DNA of 64,000 bases from NCBI RefSeq assembly GCF_009727055.1, contig NC_052350.1:34844023-34908022 (forward strand), in the 5' to 3' direction. The translations under genes were made by a program, and so were the position numbers. Positions 32,467 to 43,757 of the stretch are shown here, in pieces; within the stretch, counting starts at the first letter, position 1, and the number at the start of each line of letters is the position of its first letter. The notes beneath the pieces were generated by a model. That model did no database searches and was not told the origin of the DNA. It saw nothing but the letters and a program-made list of their open reading frames with translations. The DNA comes from Benincasa hispida (taxonomy: Eukaryota; Streptophyta; Magnoliopsida; Cucurbitales; Cucurbitaceae).

Positions 32467-34320
32467 ATGCTTCTTATTTCGCTCTCGCTCTCTACGGTGA
32501 GCTGTTTGCTTGTTCTTCCTTAGCAGCTGTCTGCTTATTCACAGATTCTCTATTTCCACTTCAAAAATTCATAACTCGAAATCCATAACTCTTTTCGAGA
32601 AACATCCTTCTACAAACTTGTTTAGAATTTAGTTAAAAATGTTACCTTAAAATTTAAGCACTAAATTCTTCATCGTTTCATCTGGAGATTCAAATATTCA
32701 TCATTGGCCTCAATTCAAGCAACTGCCTACTTGTTCAACAGTTTCTAGTTCAAACTTCAAAAATATATAACTCGATTTCCAGGCCTCATCTTAAAATGTT
32801 TCATTCTAAAAAGTTGTTTATAACTGAGTTAACAATATTATCTCAAATTTTTAGCTCAAAACGCTTCGTAATTTGTCCTGGAGCTTCAATTCTTCACTGA
32901 TGGCCTAGATTCACCTGAGAAACGAACCCTTCGTCTTTATTTTGTCCCTCCGACCTTATTCCGACGAGTTTTCCCTCCAGAAGCACAGTCATAGAAAATA
33001 GACACACAAAGCTTTCGAATGTCGCTAGAATTACACAAATAGCCTAAGTGGTTTGTCCAAACCGACCTAATGAATTCGACCTGTTTGCTTATATCACCCC
33101 CCAAAATCCAGCATGAACCCTCCTTGTGCCACCTTGCCCACTATTGGTGATGAAGGGCTAGGATTTAGAAAACTTTCTTTTGCTAACTACACTCACAATA
33201 TTACTTCAGCACTACACCTCATTAGATGGCATGGTCTCATCCATATGCTTATTATGCATTCCATCATCAAGCATGACCTTTCTTAGCCTAACCGAATTTT
33301 GTCCTACTTTTACATTTAGCTACCCAAGAGCTTATTTCTTCTTACTTCCATCTTCTATCCTTCCTAAGACATGGCTTCATTTAGCTCATTAGAAGACATC
33401 ATATTACTTACTCTTACTTAAAGTAATTAGGGTTCGGGTTTTACATGTGATGCCCTGAAGATAGAAAGGTAGCACTAGCTACTTTTCTATTCAAGAAAAG
33501 AGCTGAGGATTGGTGGCAAGTATTTGAAAATAGAAGAAGGGGAAAGGAAGAGGTTACTTGGGAGGGATTTGGAAAAGACTTCCATGAAAGATTCTATCCC
33601 CAAACATTCGACGATGCAAAGCGAAATGAATTTCTTAAACTCGTACAAGGCTCATTATTCGTAGTCGAGTATGAACAAAAGTATACCGAACTTAGCAAAT
33701 ATGCCACCAGCATAATTGATGACATGCAGAAATGCATGCAATCTTAGTCCTTTTACTTAGAATTATGAAGAATGTTAGGCAAAATATGCAACAATCATGA
33801 TAGGAATTCACGAGAAAGCGTGCTTGAGTCGATTAGCATGTTGAATCTCAGCTAACCTGTTATTTTGCGTTATTATATGTTCAATTTTCTATTTTTGTAG
33901 CTAATGTAGGAAATGAATGCAAATGCGGAAACTAGACCACCGCATAGACGACCGCATACGGAGAACCTCTCCATCGCAAGGCAAACGCATTAGATCAACA
34001 CATGAATATTGCGGTAATCAGCCCTATGCGTTCATCGCATGGGAATTGTGCTGGTCAGGCGATTGCGGTCATCATGTTGAGTTGCGGTATTAAGCGAATG
34101 TGGCCATTGAATGATTGTGGCTACGCGACAACGCATTCTAATGGGATCAATACAAGGTAGATGGAATGAACGCATCAATGCATCTAACCTCAAGAAAAAC
34201 CAAAAGATGATGTTGACATTTCACCTACCACACGCGTTGGTGGCAGAGGTTCAGCAAGAACAAATGCCGACGACGTCAGACTCAAAGCAGTCAAATTAAT
34301 GCTGTCGACGACCCAAGCTC

Positions 34321-34329
34321 TATAAATAG
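34321..34329 (+). promoter_or_regulatory. TATA box of E3-type LTR
   Basis: TATAAATAG following CCCAAGCTC. The E3 5' LTR has TATAAATAA at the matching place (17366-17374, minus). Confidence 0.6.
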
Positions 34330-35524
34330 TAGCCGATGAGCTGAAAATCAATGTTATCCGGGGAGGATCCTTGTGAACCGGGGACTTTCCCCGCGATCCA
34401 GACAAAATCGTAGAAGACGCTTGAGAGTTATTCACTCCTTCATTCCATTCCGAGTGACGACGGAGCCTTTGATCGGAGTTAGATCTCGAGAGAGTCAGCT
34501 CCTCCGCCCATCCATGGCACCACGACAGCCTTGATCACATCCGCTGGAGCAAGTTCTTTGCTTCCAGCCGGTCATTTCCTTTTCCTTCCTTTTCTCATAT
34601 TGTATTGGATGACATTTTGGAATTAAGGAATTAATACAATCTATTTTTTCAATAGCATTTCTCTATTCCTTCAACTCTATCTCATCTTCTTTGCTTAGCA
34701 TCTTTACTTTGATTGCAACACTTAGTGGGATTGCTTGGGTATTGCATACTTAGGAATGTGGATTAGGGTTATGAAGCATGTAGCGAGCCACCGAAGAGGT
34801 GTTGGCATTGGCGGAGTGTGGGTGAAAACCTTATTTGCTTAAGTGTGAAGCTGCTGCAACGCCTGTCTATAGGCTAACGCATTGCTTATCTATGAGTGAA
34901 GTCAGCAACAATCGACTGCCCGGGAGGGTAAGTGGTTGGTCACATTAAGCAAGGTATGCGTTGTTCACTAGGGATAGTAACAATCTTGCGTCAACCAAGT
35001 TCATGCATTTGTCTTGTCTTATGTATGCTTCATTCGTCCATTAGGGATACTCGGGAGGGTAGTCTAATGACAGGATCTAGGCTTGGGAAGGTTAGGTCAG
35101 AATCTAGACTCGGGAGAGTCAAATTAGTACACATAATACAAGAGATAGGAGCTTAGAAATAAGCACTATTTTCTATTAACCCATCGCATGCATCCTAGAG
35201 ATAGGGTACGATTGAGTGCGGTCACCACAGCGTTATGTGCATTTTGCATCATCGCATAGGAAAAGAGTAGAGACTTAGGAATAAGCTCTATGGACACTTT
35301 TGCATTCAACACATGCGTCCTAGACTTAGGAGCACCACATTTCCATTGGAAAATGATTTGTCGTGCATGAGTGTAGCATGATCGCATTGGCTTGCGTTGA
35401 CTAGGGTTGCCCTCGCGGTCACTCTTAAGTATTTCAATGAAAACATCTCCGCATTTTATCTATTTTCTCACACATTATTTCATGTCAAGGTTTTTCGTAT
35501 CTCTACCTTTCATGCACATTCTCA

Positions 35525-35632
35525 TTGCGTTGTCTGTTAGATAGGAGTAGGAGTAGGATTAACTTAGCAACATCCCCTCCATTCTTTTAAAATTTGCGTT
35601 GTCTGTTAGATAGGAGTAGGAGTAGGATTAAC
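35525..35632 (+). repeat. 39-bp exact direct repeat near end of insertion
   Basis: 35525-35563 and 35594-35632 are identical (each holds GTCTGTTAGATAGGAGTAGG), separated by 30 bases. The E3 LTR has only one copy near 16150. The second copy sits just before the inverted terminal piece. Confidence 0.85.
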
Positions 35633-36219
35633 AAAGGTAGTTGCATGCATTTCTGCCTATTATCACATACTAGATGAAATTGAAAGGTGTAGAAGATTTG
35701 AGGAAGGGCTATGAGGTGAGATACGAACACACGTAATTGCCAGCATGGAAAGGCAAGAATTTCCAAAATTAGTTGAAACAGCATTACATGTAGAGGCTAG
35801 CATAGGAGCACCAACATAAATAGAATCCGAGGGGTGGAGAGAAAATAGTCAGAAATTCTCCTTAGTGGTTCTAAATAAAAAGATAAGTAAGACCAACTTC
35901 GGGAAGCAGAAAAAAAAAATGGAGCCTACTCCGAAAGAAGTACACATGTCCAAAGAATCTATATCAAGTACCTAAAGGTCGTTGTGTTCAAATTATAAGA
36001 GGTATCACTTTAGGCGCTGCTAGGGAGGGGCAAATGTGTGCTATAACTGTGGAGAAATTGGCCATTACAAACGAAACTGCCCTCGGTAAGGAAAGGAGGA
36101 TAAAGGCAAAAGGAAAACCCCAGAAACATAGACAGATGCATACTATTTTCTATTATAGATGCTTGTATAAAATTACTCTCATGTAAATATGTTTTGTTTG
36201 CGATAAATAAAATATATTT

Positions 36220-36604
36220 TGACAATCGACGTTTGTTTGTTGAAATGATTGTTAGTTAGATGGGATCAAGTCAAGCAAGAAACCCTTTATGTGGAAGGTA
36301 TGGGAAGTACCACCCCGGATAATGTTTGAAGGGAACAAATAAATGCTATATTTGTAGGCACGCAGGGCATAAAGAGAAACAGTGCCCAGAGTTTCTACAT
36401 TTCCTTAGTCACCGGGAACCAACCTTTGATGTAAGTAAAGACTACCCCTGTCGTAGATGTCATAAAAGGCATCTAAGAGACCAAGAAGGGAGAGAGGGTC
36501 TATGCCTCAAATGTGAACAACCCAGTCACCATTGTAAGGATTGTCCAACCAATAATTCGGCCAGTAGCTCGGGAGAAAATCAAGCTTGGAAGGATTACTG
36601 GTAT
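36220..36604 (+). pseudogene. extra zinc-knuckle pairs of E6 gag
   Basis: After the first knuckle pair, two more follow before the PPT. Pair two begins near 36280 (LCGRYGKYHPG, stop, CLKGTNK) and ends CYICRHAGHKEKQCP at about 36380. Pair three is CRRCHKRHLRDQEGREGLC / CLKCEQPSHHCKDCP at about 36445-36535, inside the open frame 36326-36604. All three share the plan of an odd knuckle, a short linker, then a CCHC knuckle. Such modules bind RNA in nucleocapsid. The frame ends KDYWY and a stop, with no protease after it. Confidence 0.78.
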
Positions 36605-36723
36605 TAAAATAGAAATAAAAGTGTCTGTAAATAGAACTATGTGAATGAATAAAGTTGTAAAAGGTTGAGATAAATAAATTGTGATGTTTATAGTAATGCT
36701 TCAAATTTCGGGACGAAATTTTT

Positions 36724-36739
36724 TTAAGGGGAGGATAAA
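36724..36739 (+). other. polypurine tract of E6
   Basis: TTAAGGGGAGGATAAA directly before the LTR start TGTGAAACCTGC, preceded by GGGACGAAATTTTT as in E1. Confidence 0.85.
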
Positions 36740-37728
36740 TGTGAAACCTGCATTCCTATTTCCCTGTTTAAGCTAATAACTAGGAGATTCTAACTAGGTA
36801 TGAAACCCTATGCTAAAAAGGAAGAACTCTAAGTGTTGAATAAATGTCCTTAAAAAAGTTTTGAATTTAACTAATGGAAATTTAACTAAGTGCAAGGTTA
36901 ACACAGAACCAGGCGTTTGGTGTTAAACACATGAAATAAAACTAAGTCAAGGACAATCATGTGTGAATTTGTGAAGTTGAACGCATTGCATGAAAGTCGC
37001 CCATGCATTGAGAACGCGTGAGTAAGAGCAAAGAAAGCAAAAGGTTAAACGTAAGGCGCTGGGTAGACAATCGTGTAGCAAATGAGCGGCGCTACACAAT
37101 GAGGTAGACGATCATGTAGCAAATGAGTAGTGCTACACGATGAGGTAGACGGTCATCTAGTAAGTGAGCGGCGCTACATGATGAGGTAGGCGATCACGTA
37201 GGCGGGTGTGGACGATTGTGTAGCAATGCGTGGAGCTAAGCGATGCGCTAGATGATTGTGAAGATGCACGCGGTGTTAAACGATGAGAAGTGACGCGCTA
37301 GATGATTGGGCTATATGATAGGCAAAGTACTACACGATCAGTGTAAGAGCTAGACGATAAGCATAGAAGATGAACAATAGTGCTAGACGATAGCACTAGA
37401 CGATAGCGTTAAGCGTTAAACGATGCACGGGTGCTAAGCGATGGACTACACGATGGCCTTAAGCAATGGGCATAGGCGCTAGACGATAGCAGTGTTGCTT
37501 TAGGTGATGAGCAGACGAGCTATACATTAGGCAGAATACTAAGCGATGGGTGTTGGATGATAGACGCAGGCCCTGGAAAATGACGCTAAGTGATTAGTGG
37601 ATGCGTTGGACGATAAGGGATCAACGCTAAACGATGGAGGTAAACGATGCGCGCAATAGCTAAGGATAGGCTAAGAGCGAGATCGTTGAGAGGAGATCGT
37701 TTACTGAACAATTGAGCTACACGATGGG
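36740..37728 (+). repeat. 3' LTR of E6, left part
   Basis: The LTR starts TGTGAAACCTGCATTCC. After 989 bases it is interrupted by E4. It resumes at 45288 after the duplicated ATGGG, and ends at 45482 where another LTR begins. Its start resembles that of the solo LTR (minus, 29606). Confidence 0.82.
37010..37728 (+). repeat. degenerate CGATG tandem array in E6 LTR
   Basis: Repeats built on GTAGACGATCRTGTAGC, GCGCTACACGATGAG and GCTAGACGATAGC. The first 200 bases have a period near 40; later units are shorter. It begins about 270 bp from the LTR start. The same GCTAAACGAT motif appears right of E4 at 45295, confirming that E4 sits inside this array. Confidence 0.78.
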
Positions 37729-39641
37729 TGTAATGCTTGTAAAATTGATGGTTCTTCTAAATAAGCATATGAATAGTGATGAATGATGGATCATGCAAGC
37801 TCATGTTGCCATAAACTTGATGACTCGGGATGGAAATGGAATGTGGATGATGTATTATCCTTATTCAGACTTTATGCGATACTACTTCTAGATGTATGCA
37901 TTATTAATGGAATGCTTGTAGTATGCTATGCGTTGTTACAAGTTTCCGTGTGCTGAAACCAAGTATAATTCCAACGCAAGCTTCTCAGAGTGATCCAAGG
38001 TCGAACACAGGGACTGTTTTAGGTTAAAGTGTTACGTTTGTGATATATGCGACCGGGGTTTTTCAATTAATAAAAGTAGTGTGTTTATACAGAAAAGTAA
38101 ATTGCGGTAAAAGTAAAATTGTGCAGATAAATTAAAGTTACGATAATAAAGTAAAGTGCGATAAAAGTAAACCTAAGCTATTATGCTACAAGGTACAGGA
38201 TACATGATACATGATATTGAGTGTGAGACTAACTGTGAAGATTATACAAAGGATCGTGTTATGCGGTGGCAAGGCTTTATGTAAGAAGCAGAATTAGAAA
38301 GGATACCTAGTACAAACATCGCAAGTTCATTAATTGCGTTAAAGATATGAATAAGGTTCCGCTTTCCCTTGGCGTACACCTCTCGGTGATCGGCTGCGCT
38401 CCCACATCTCTGTGGTGAAACAGTGATGAACGTAATGAATGCAAGGTTTCTTCCATCTCTGGAAGTACTTCTTGCATTAGTCAACGCATTCTTCTCAACT
38501 TCTCTCGACAGGCAGAATGCATCTTCACTTCTGCTCTCACAGGTGAAGATGTCATCTAGCATGCTTTAACATATTTATTTCCTTAGCACAGATTAATTTG
38601 CTTGTTTAATTCATTTTAATTACCAGGGGATTAAGAAAACATCATGGAGAAAGCGATTTACAGGATGAACGGAAATAGACAAATATGGAGATGAAAAATG
38701 ATCATGACATTCAATACTAAGATCTAGCGTCTGATACATGGTGTGAATGATGGAGATTAAGAAGATGAATACAATTTGATGATAAAGAGACAGAAACAAA
38801 TACAGAAGAGTGCAACATCTTGACATAGATCTGGATGGTGGACTTGCTTGTCGGCGTATTGAAATGAATGGAAGGGAGAGCTTCTCTCTCAGGCTGCCGT
38901 CCGAGTAGGAGTGACCCTGGTACAGAGGCTAATAGTGAGGGATAAAGGATTGCCCTGAGACTCACCTCTCGACCTTGTCTCTTAATTCTTCCCAGATCTT
39001 CTCCGTCAGCACTCAGACGAGTCTCTCCTTCAATACTACAAGTATCCCAAATAAGCTCGTATCAGTATATTTTGCAATGGAATTTCAGAGGGTATTTATA
39101 GGCTCAGCTTTGACTCCTTGCAGTGTGGACCCCACTTTATTGTTAAGGAAATTCCATAAATGGTGGAATGAATATTCCTTCTGTTACGCAATCAATCCCA
39201 TCAGAAATGCACAACGACTGATTGGACACGTGTCTGAATCCTCTGCAATTGCGTTACTCATTCGCATCTTCAATTGTGTGCTTGCATGCGGTGTTGCTTT
39301 TTATTGCCACATGCAGTTGAAATTAAGCTCTGGATCGACTGTCACATGTGCCGTCATTGCGTTGATTGTTTCTTCATTATTGATTAATGGGCGCAATTCG
39401 ACAGAGATGCGTTGTTCAGTTTATCTTTGAGCCCTGGACGCAAGCAGTGACTTGATTTCCTACGAAATAGAATGGAAACATCCTTTTCTACCATCGCAAT
39501 GGTGTTAGTGGGTGTATTGGCGATAATTTATAATTCTTGCATTCCTTAGCCAATTTCCATACATTCACGCATATTTTCTCTCTTTTAGCCGCAATATCTA
39601 AATAAAGCAATATAAATAACTTGTATTTCTACAAGTTATCA
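37729..39641 (-). repeat. 3' LTR of E4
   Basis: The 1913-bp LTR runs on the minus strand from TGATAACTTGTAG (39641) to CAAGCATTACA (37729). TATA box TATAAATA at 39093-39100. The LTR-end block CTGTGTTCGACCTTGGATCA lies near 38000. It matches the solo LTR 9492-11405 and the other E4 LTR. Confidence 0.9.
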
Positions 39642-39656
39642 TACCTCAAAATTTAG
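39642..39656 (-). other. polypurine tract of E4
   Basis: AAATTTTGAGGTA on the minus strand before TGATAACTTG. It is a decayed form of the AATTTGGGGGTG seen in E3 and E5. Confidence 0.7.
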
Positions 39657-39939
39657 ATATATGCTTGTCCTTAAGCATATCTTTTACTAAGGCAATAATG
39701 CTCAATTCCTATCCTATATTTTTGCGTCGATTGGTTGCTACGAATGCTCCACTTAGGCATATTACTTGACAATGCAATTTCCTTCTATCCTTTCTAATTC
39801 CTAACAAAGCCCTACTTTATTCTTCAATTCAACAAATTTCTGCTAAAAAATTCCTTTCTAGTTTTAAAAAGAATGTTTACCTCTTCTTGTCAAAACAACT
39901 TAATGTGTCCGTATGCGGTGGTCAAATCTTGCGTCCGAG

Positions 39940-40272
39940 ACTGTTGATCATGGTTACACCCTTCGTTTTGGCTTGTTCCCAAGGGTGTCATGCAAACATC
40001 CAACTACGGTTGTATGCCAATCTCAACTTTAACTCATGATTCTAAGAGGAGTTGTCTCTTACATTCTTTTATTTTTCTTTTATTCATTTTTTTTTCATAA
40101 TGCGTCGTTCTTGGAAACCCACCTTCGTTTTGGCTTGCTTCCACGGGTATCATGCGAACATCCAAATACGAGCAGGGTTCCTTTCACAACTAACTCTTAT
40201 CAGGTTGGGATTGTTTTTCAGGTTTCCCTTGCGCTGACATTGGAGTTTTGTATGATTTTTTTTTTTAGATAG
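39940..40272 (+). other. antisense coding-like module of E4 (two copies)
   Basis: On the plus strand, opposite to pol, the first copy near 39955 encodes LRFGLFPRVSCKHPTT. The second lies in an open frame 40036-40272 (78 residues) and encodes RFGLLPRVSCEHP, then NSYQVGIVFQVSLALTLEF. E5 has RFGLPPRVSRGHPT then LNSYQHGFPIALTVEL in the same position and orientation. The agreement is in amino acids and in frame. A run of hydrophobic residues precedes the second copy. Function unknown. Confidence 0.5.
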
Positions 40273-41480
40273 AAAATGAACGCATTTTTTTTATGACTGC
40301 ATAATCTTGATCTCATCTGCTCAGACCTTCCCCACCCCCAAATTTAGAGATGCGCAAGGTCCTCATTGTGTTGTTTGGAAAGACTAGACAAACATTTAGG
40401 CAAAATTTCAAAAAGAAGGTTTGAGCAGAATTTTGAAAGATAAAAGGTAAAGCATTGCTAGGCTACAAATTATCGAAGTGTTAGTCAGAAATTACAAAGT
40501 GTGGGAAATGTTTCTAAGTGTATGCATATTATACATCATGGTAGCGCAATGAAGAACACGAAAATAAAAGATCAAGAATATCACAGAAATTGACAAAGGA
40601 TGATAAAGAAGAGACAAAGGCAAATGGAGAGAATATTTACTCAGTTGTATTGAATATTAACTAAGTATACACGTAATTACAATTAGCTCAATACAAAACT
40701 TGTCTATACAAAGAATCAAAGAATTTAGAAAAATAATGAAAAATAATAAATTGAAATTATCTTTTGTATTTGATTCAGACGGGTACATGATTAAAAATTA
40801 ACACCGTGCTTCCATTAACACGAATGCATATTTGCAAAGGACGGGCAACAACGCATGTATCCCCGCAACACACCCCCTAACTCAATGCATTTTCATGGAG
40901 GAGTAGCATACCTTAGCGGTGCTCCGCACAGCTGTCAATTCCACGTGTATCGTTCTACCAGTGCAACACTAACATCAACATAGATGCATTCTCGTAAATC
41001 GCGATAGCGGAACCAAAGATAAGCACATAATGCGCGCAACACACCCCTCAACGCGATGCATTTGGGTATAATGTACGCAAGGTGTATCTTGTTATCACAA
41101 AATGCACCCATCATCACGTTACATACCAATTTTTATTTTTCTTTTTAATTCATCAATAACGCAAGTCAAAAAGACTTTGCGGTGTTCAACGTTTCATCCA
41201 GTCATTCACAAAAATTTAAGAACAACACTACTAATGCATACAAATTACAGGAATTAAACATGACATGGAAATACACAACTGAATTAAATTGAAGGTAAAT
41301 ACAGAAAGAATTAAAAGCTAATTCTAACAAGCATTAAATAACGCAATTTAGAAAGCAGAAAATGAAAGCTGTAAAGAAAGCAATTAAACATAGATATAGG
41401 GATGCTAATTGGAAGAAGTTTTCAGAATTACCGCAATAGCATCCTCTGCAAGCGGCTAATCCTGCTTGCCCAAGTCAATG
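40273..41480 (-). other. 3' untranslated region of E4
   Basis: Between the integrase stop region and the antisense module. AT-rich with CAACGCA-type motifs; partly similar to 14885-15470 of E3. No coding motif seen on either strand. Confidence 0.5.
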
Positions 41481-42645
41481 GTATCCATGCGTCAATCCAC
41501 GTCGCCTCCGTAGTAAGGATTAATCCGTTGACCATTGACTTTAAATGCGTTGTTTCTGTCTTCAGTTGTCAGTTCCACCGCGCCGTGGGCAAAGATAGCC
41601 TTGATCCGAAATGGCCCAGACCAGCGGGACTTCAACTTCCCTGGAAACAATCGCAAACGTGCATTAAACAATAATACCTATTGACCTTTGACGAATGTCC
41701 GGTCATCATACCACTTCTTGGTTTTCTCCTTATAGAGCTTGGTATTTTCGTAGGCATCCCTTCGCCACTCGACTAGCTGGTTCAGTTGCAACTTCCGAAC
41801 TTTCCTTGCACTTGCTAGATCAAAGTTCAGCTTCTTGCATGCCCACATCGCCTTGTGTTCCAACTCGAGAGGCAGATGACAAGCTTTTCCAAAGACCAGG
41901 GCATATGGGGACATGCCAATTGGATTTATAGGCAGTCCTGTATGCCCACAGTGCTTCATCAAGCTTAGGTGACCAATCCTTCCTGGAGGTACTGACTACC
42001 TTCTCCAAGATAGTTTTGATCTCTCGATTAGAAATCTCTGCCTGCCCGTTAGTTTGTTGGTTATAAGTGGTTGAAACTTTATGGCTGACGTTAAATTTAG
42101 TCAACAGGTTGGTGATTATGCAGTTGATGAAGTGAGAGCCTTCATCGCTGATTAAGGCCCGTGGTGTCCCATAACGGGAAAAGATATTCTTCTTGAGGAA
42201 CTTCGCCACTGTGGCCACATCATTCTTGGTACATGCGATAGCCTCAACCCACTTTGATACGTAGTCAACCGTGACAAGGATGTAGTGATACATTCTGATG
42301 GTGGAAATGGGCCCATGAAGTCTATTCCCCATACATCAAATAATTCGACCTCCAAGATTGACGTCAAAGGCATTTCATTCTGTGTAGACATATTCCCCAT
42401 TCTCTAGCATCTTTCGCACTGCACAACGTGGGCATGGGCATCCTTAAACAGTGTTGGCCAAAAATAGCAACTCTGTAAGACCTTTGCGGCAGTCCGCTGC
42501 CCCCCAAAATGTCCTCCGTAAGGAGACTCATGACAAAGCCCCAGAATGTGCTTGACTTCATGCTCAAGAACGCATCGACGTAAAATATGATCAGGTCCAA
42601 GCCGATATAGGAATGGGTTGTCCTAGAAATAAAATTTGACGTCAT
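41480..42645 (-). pseudogene. Athila-type integrase of E4, frameshifted
   Basis: From the minus strand: the zinc-binding region (42640-42400) keeps CHESPYGGHFGG with its histidines in a shifted frame. Then [10 protein letters not shown] (first Asp) and, after a frameshift, ISDEGSHF (second Asp) and TNGQAEISNREIK (Glu) in the piece 42332-41820. YRTAYK follows, then [20 protein letters not shown] and the C-terminal part to VKGQ at 41678. The reading continues with LLFNARLRLFPGKLKSRW to about 41490. The domain order is RNase H then integrase, as in Ty3/gypsy. Confidence 0.92.
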
Positions 42646-42648
42646 GTC

Positions 42649-43591
42649 TTAGCTTCTTTTTTTGCTGGTAAGTATAGTTTCTAGTACTTGGCTGCAAACT
42701 ATGAAGTTCACAATGTACGCATACCAGGGAATATTAATGCCTACCGACATCAGCAGCTCATCGGGGAATCGTTCTTCAATGTCTTTTCCTTTCCCTTGAA
42801 CCTCGCAATTCTCCAATCTTGACAGATGATCAATGACTTGGTTCTCGGTACCCTTTCGGTCTTTGATTTCTAGGACAAACTCTTGCAGGAGCAACACCCA
42901 CAGTATCAGCCTTAGTTTTGCATCCTTCTTTGCCATCAAATATTTGATCGCAGAGTGATCAGTATACACCACAACGTTTGTTCCGATTAAGTACTGTCGG
43001 AATTTCTCCAGTGCAAATACCACTGCGAGCATTTCCTTTTTTGTGGTTGTATAATTCTTCTGTGCATCATTCAACGGTTTACTTGCATAGTAGATAGGGT
43101 GCAATACCTTGTCCTTGCACTGACTCAACACTGCGCCCACTGCATATGAATGGGTGCGGTGATGAGTGCATCTTTCAATGTGTTGAACGCTTCAGTGCAC
43201 GCATCATCAAAATTATATTCACGGTCAGATTCAAGGAGCGCACTTAAGGGCCTTGCGATCTGGGAGAAGTTGCGAATAAATCTTCGATAAAACCCTGCAT
43301 GTCCCAGAACAATTCACATTCGCTGGTGGGGGTAAATTGGAAATTGCATTGATTTTCACCTGATCGATTTCCAATCCTGCCTTCGATATTTTATGACCTA
43401 GAACAATTCCTTCTTCAACCATAAAATGGCATTTTTCCCAGTTCAGAACAAGATTAGTTGCCACACATCTCCTCAAAACTTTCTCAAGGTTAGATAAACA
43501 GGAATCATAATTACTGCCGAAAACTGAAAATTCATCCATGAATACTTTGACTGACTCCTCAAAGTAATCTGAAAATATCGCCATCATACAT
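42649..43591 (-). pseudogene. E4 RT C-terminal part and RNase H
   Basis: The coding sequence begins abruptly at about 43591 within RT, at MMAIFSDYFEESVKVFMDEF. The catalytic box reads FMDE instead of FMDD, so a key Asp is changed. The connection continues through KCHFMVEEGIVLGHKIS to a frameshift near 43300. RNase H (43140-42649) holds [37 protein letters not shown] and [10 protein letters not shown], and ends after [11 protein letters not shown]. Everything upstream in RT, protease and gag is deleted at the junction with LTR sequence near 43600. Confidence 0.92.
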
Positions 43592-43603
43592 CATTGGAGA
43601 ATT

Positions 43604-43757
43604 TATAATATATCATCCACATTCCATTTCCATCCCGAGTCATCAAGTTTATGGAAATATAAGCTTGCATGATCCATCATTCATCACTATCCATATGCTT
43701 ATTTAGAATAAACATCAATTTTACAAGCGTTACAAGTTTATGCCACCGTTGCCGGGG
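43604..43757 (+). other. inverted LTR end plus primer binding site within E4
   Basis: This piece reads on the plus strand, opposite to the rest of E4. It matches the last 130 bases of the E4 LTR (minus 37860-37729) to CAAGCGTTACA at 43734. It continues with AGTTTA and the Athila-type PBS TGCCACCGTTGCCGGGG (43741-43757). At CCGGGG it switches into the LTR body in the other orientation. Confidence 0.8.

Larger units (their letters stand above)
30291..33445 (-). repeat. 5' LTR of chromovirus E2
   Basis: A 3155-bp LTR with TG...CA ends: TGTCACATCCCG at 30291 and GGTTTTACA at 33445. The right 980 bases match 23113-24078. The first 150 bases resemble the solo LTR at 26648. It contains hairpin units, a palindrome and a GAGCGAGATC array. 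At 33446 it abuts the gag of E6. Confidence 0.88.
33717..35665 (+). mobile_element. 1.95-kb Athila-LTR-derived insertion with inverted ends
   Basis: It begins TGATGACATGCAGAAATGCATG and matches the E3 LTR in plus sense up to about 35588. The right end is not the E3 LTR end. Instead it carries an inverted copy of the LTR start: GCATGCATTTCTGCC then TATTATCA. The flanks are CATAAT (33711-33716) and CATACT (35666-35671), a probable 6-bp duplication with one change. It splits E6 gag between codons that rejoin sensibly. A TATAAATAG box lies at 34321-34329. Confidence 0.78.
33446..36120 (+). pseudogene. gag of chromovirus-like element E6, split by insertion
   Basis: The capsid-like gag domain begins inside the family domain at CPEDRKVALATFLFKKRAED and includes DWWQVFENRRRG, FYPQTFDDAKRNEF and YTELSKYATS up to 33716. 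A 1.95-kb insertion follows. The frame resumes at 35672 as DEIERCRRFEEGL, a stop, GEIRTHVIASMERQEF, and reaches a double knuckle CSNYKRYHFRRC / CYNCGEIGHYKRNCPR ending near 36090. The first knuckle has Tyr in place of its second Cys. The gag N terminus is missing at the junction with E2. No protease, RT or integrase follows before the PPT. Confidence 0.85.

Noticed and set aside
37818..37830. TGATGACTCGGG as the left end of the E4 LTR
   Set aside because: Flanks give no target duplication, while TGTAATGC at 37729 does (ATGGG), and the inverted piece at 43734 shows the LTR end next to the PBS.
38975..39430. 151-codon open frame, plus strand
   Set aside because: It is antisense within the E4 LTR; the other LTR (44562-45011) shows indels relative to it that are not in multiples of three.
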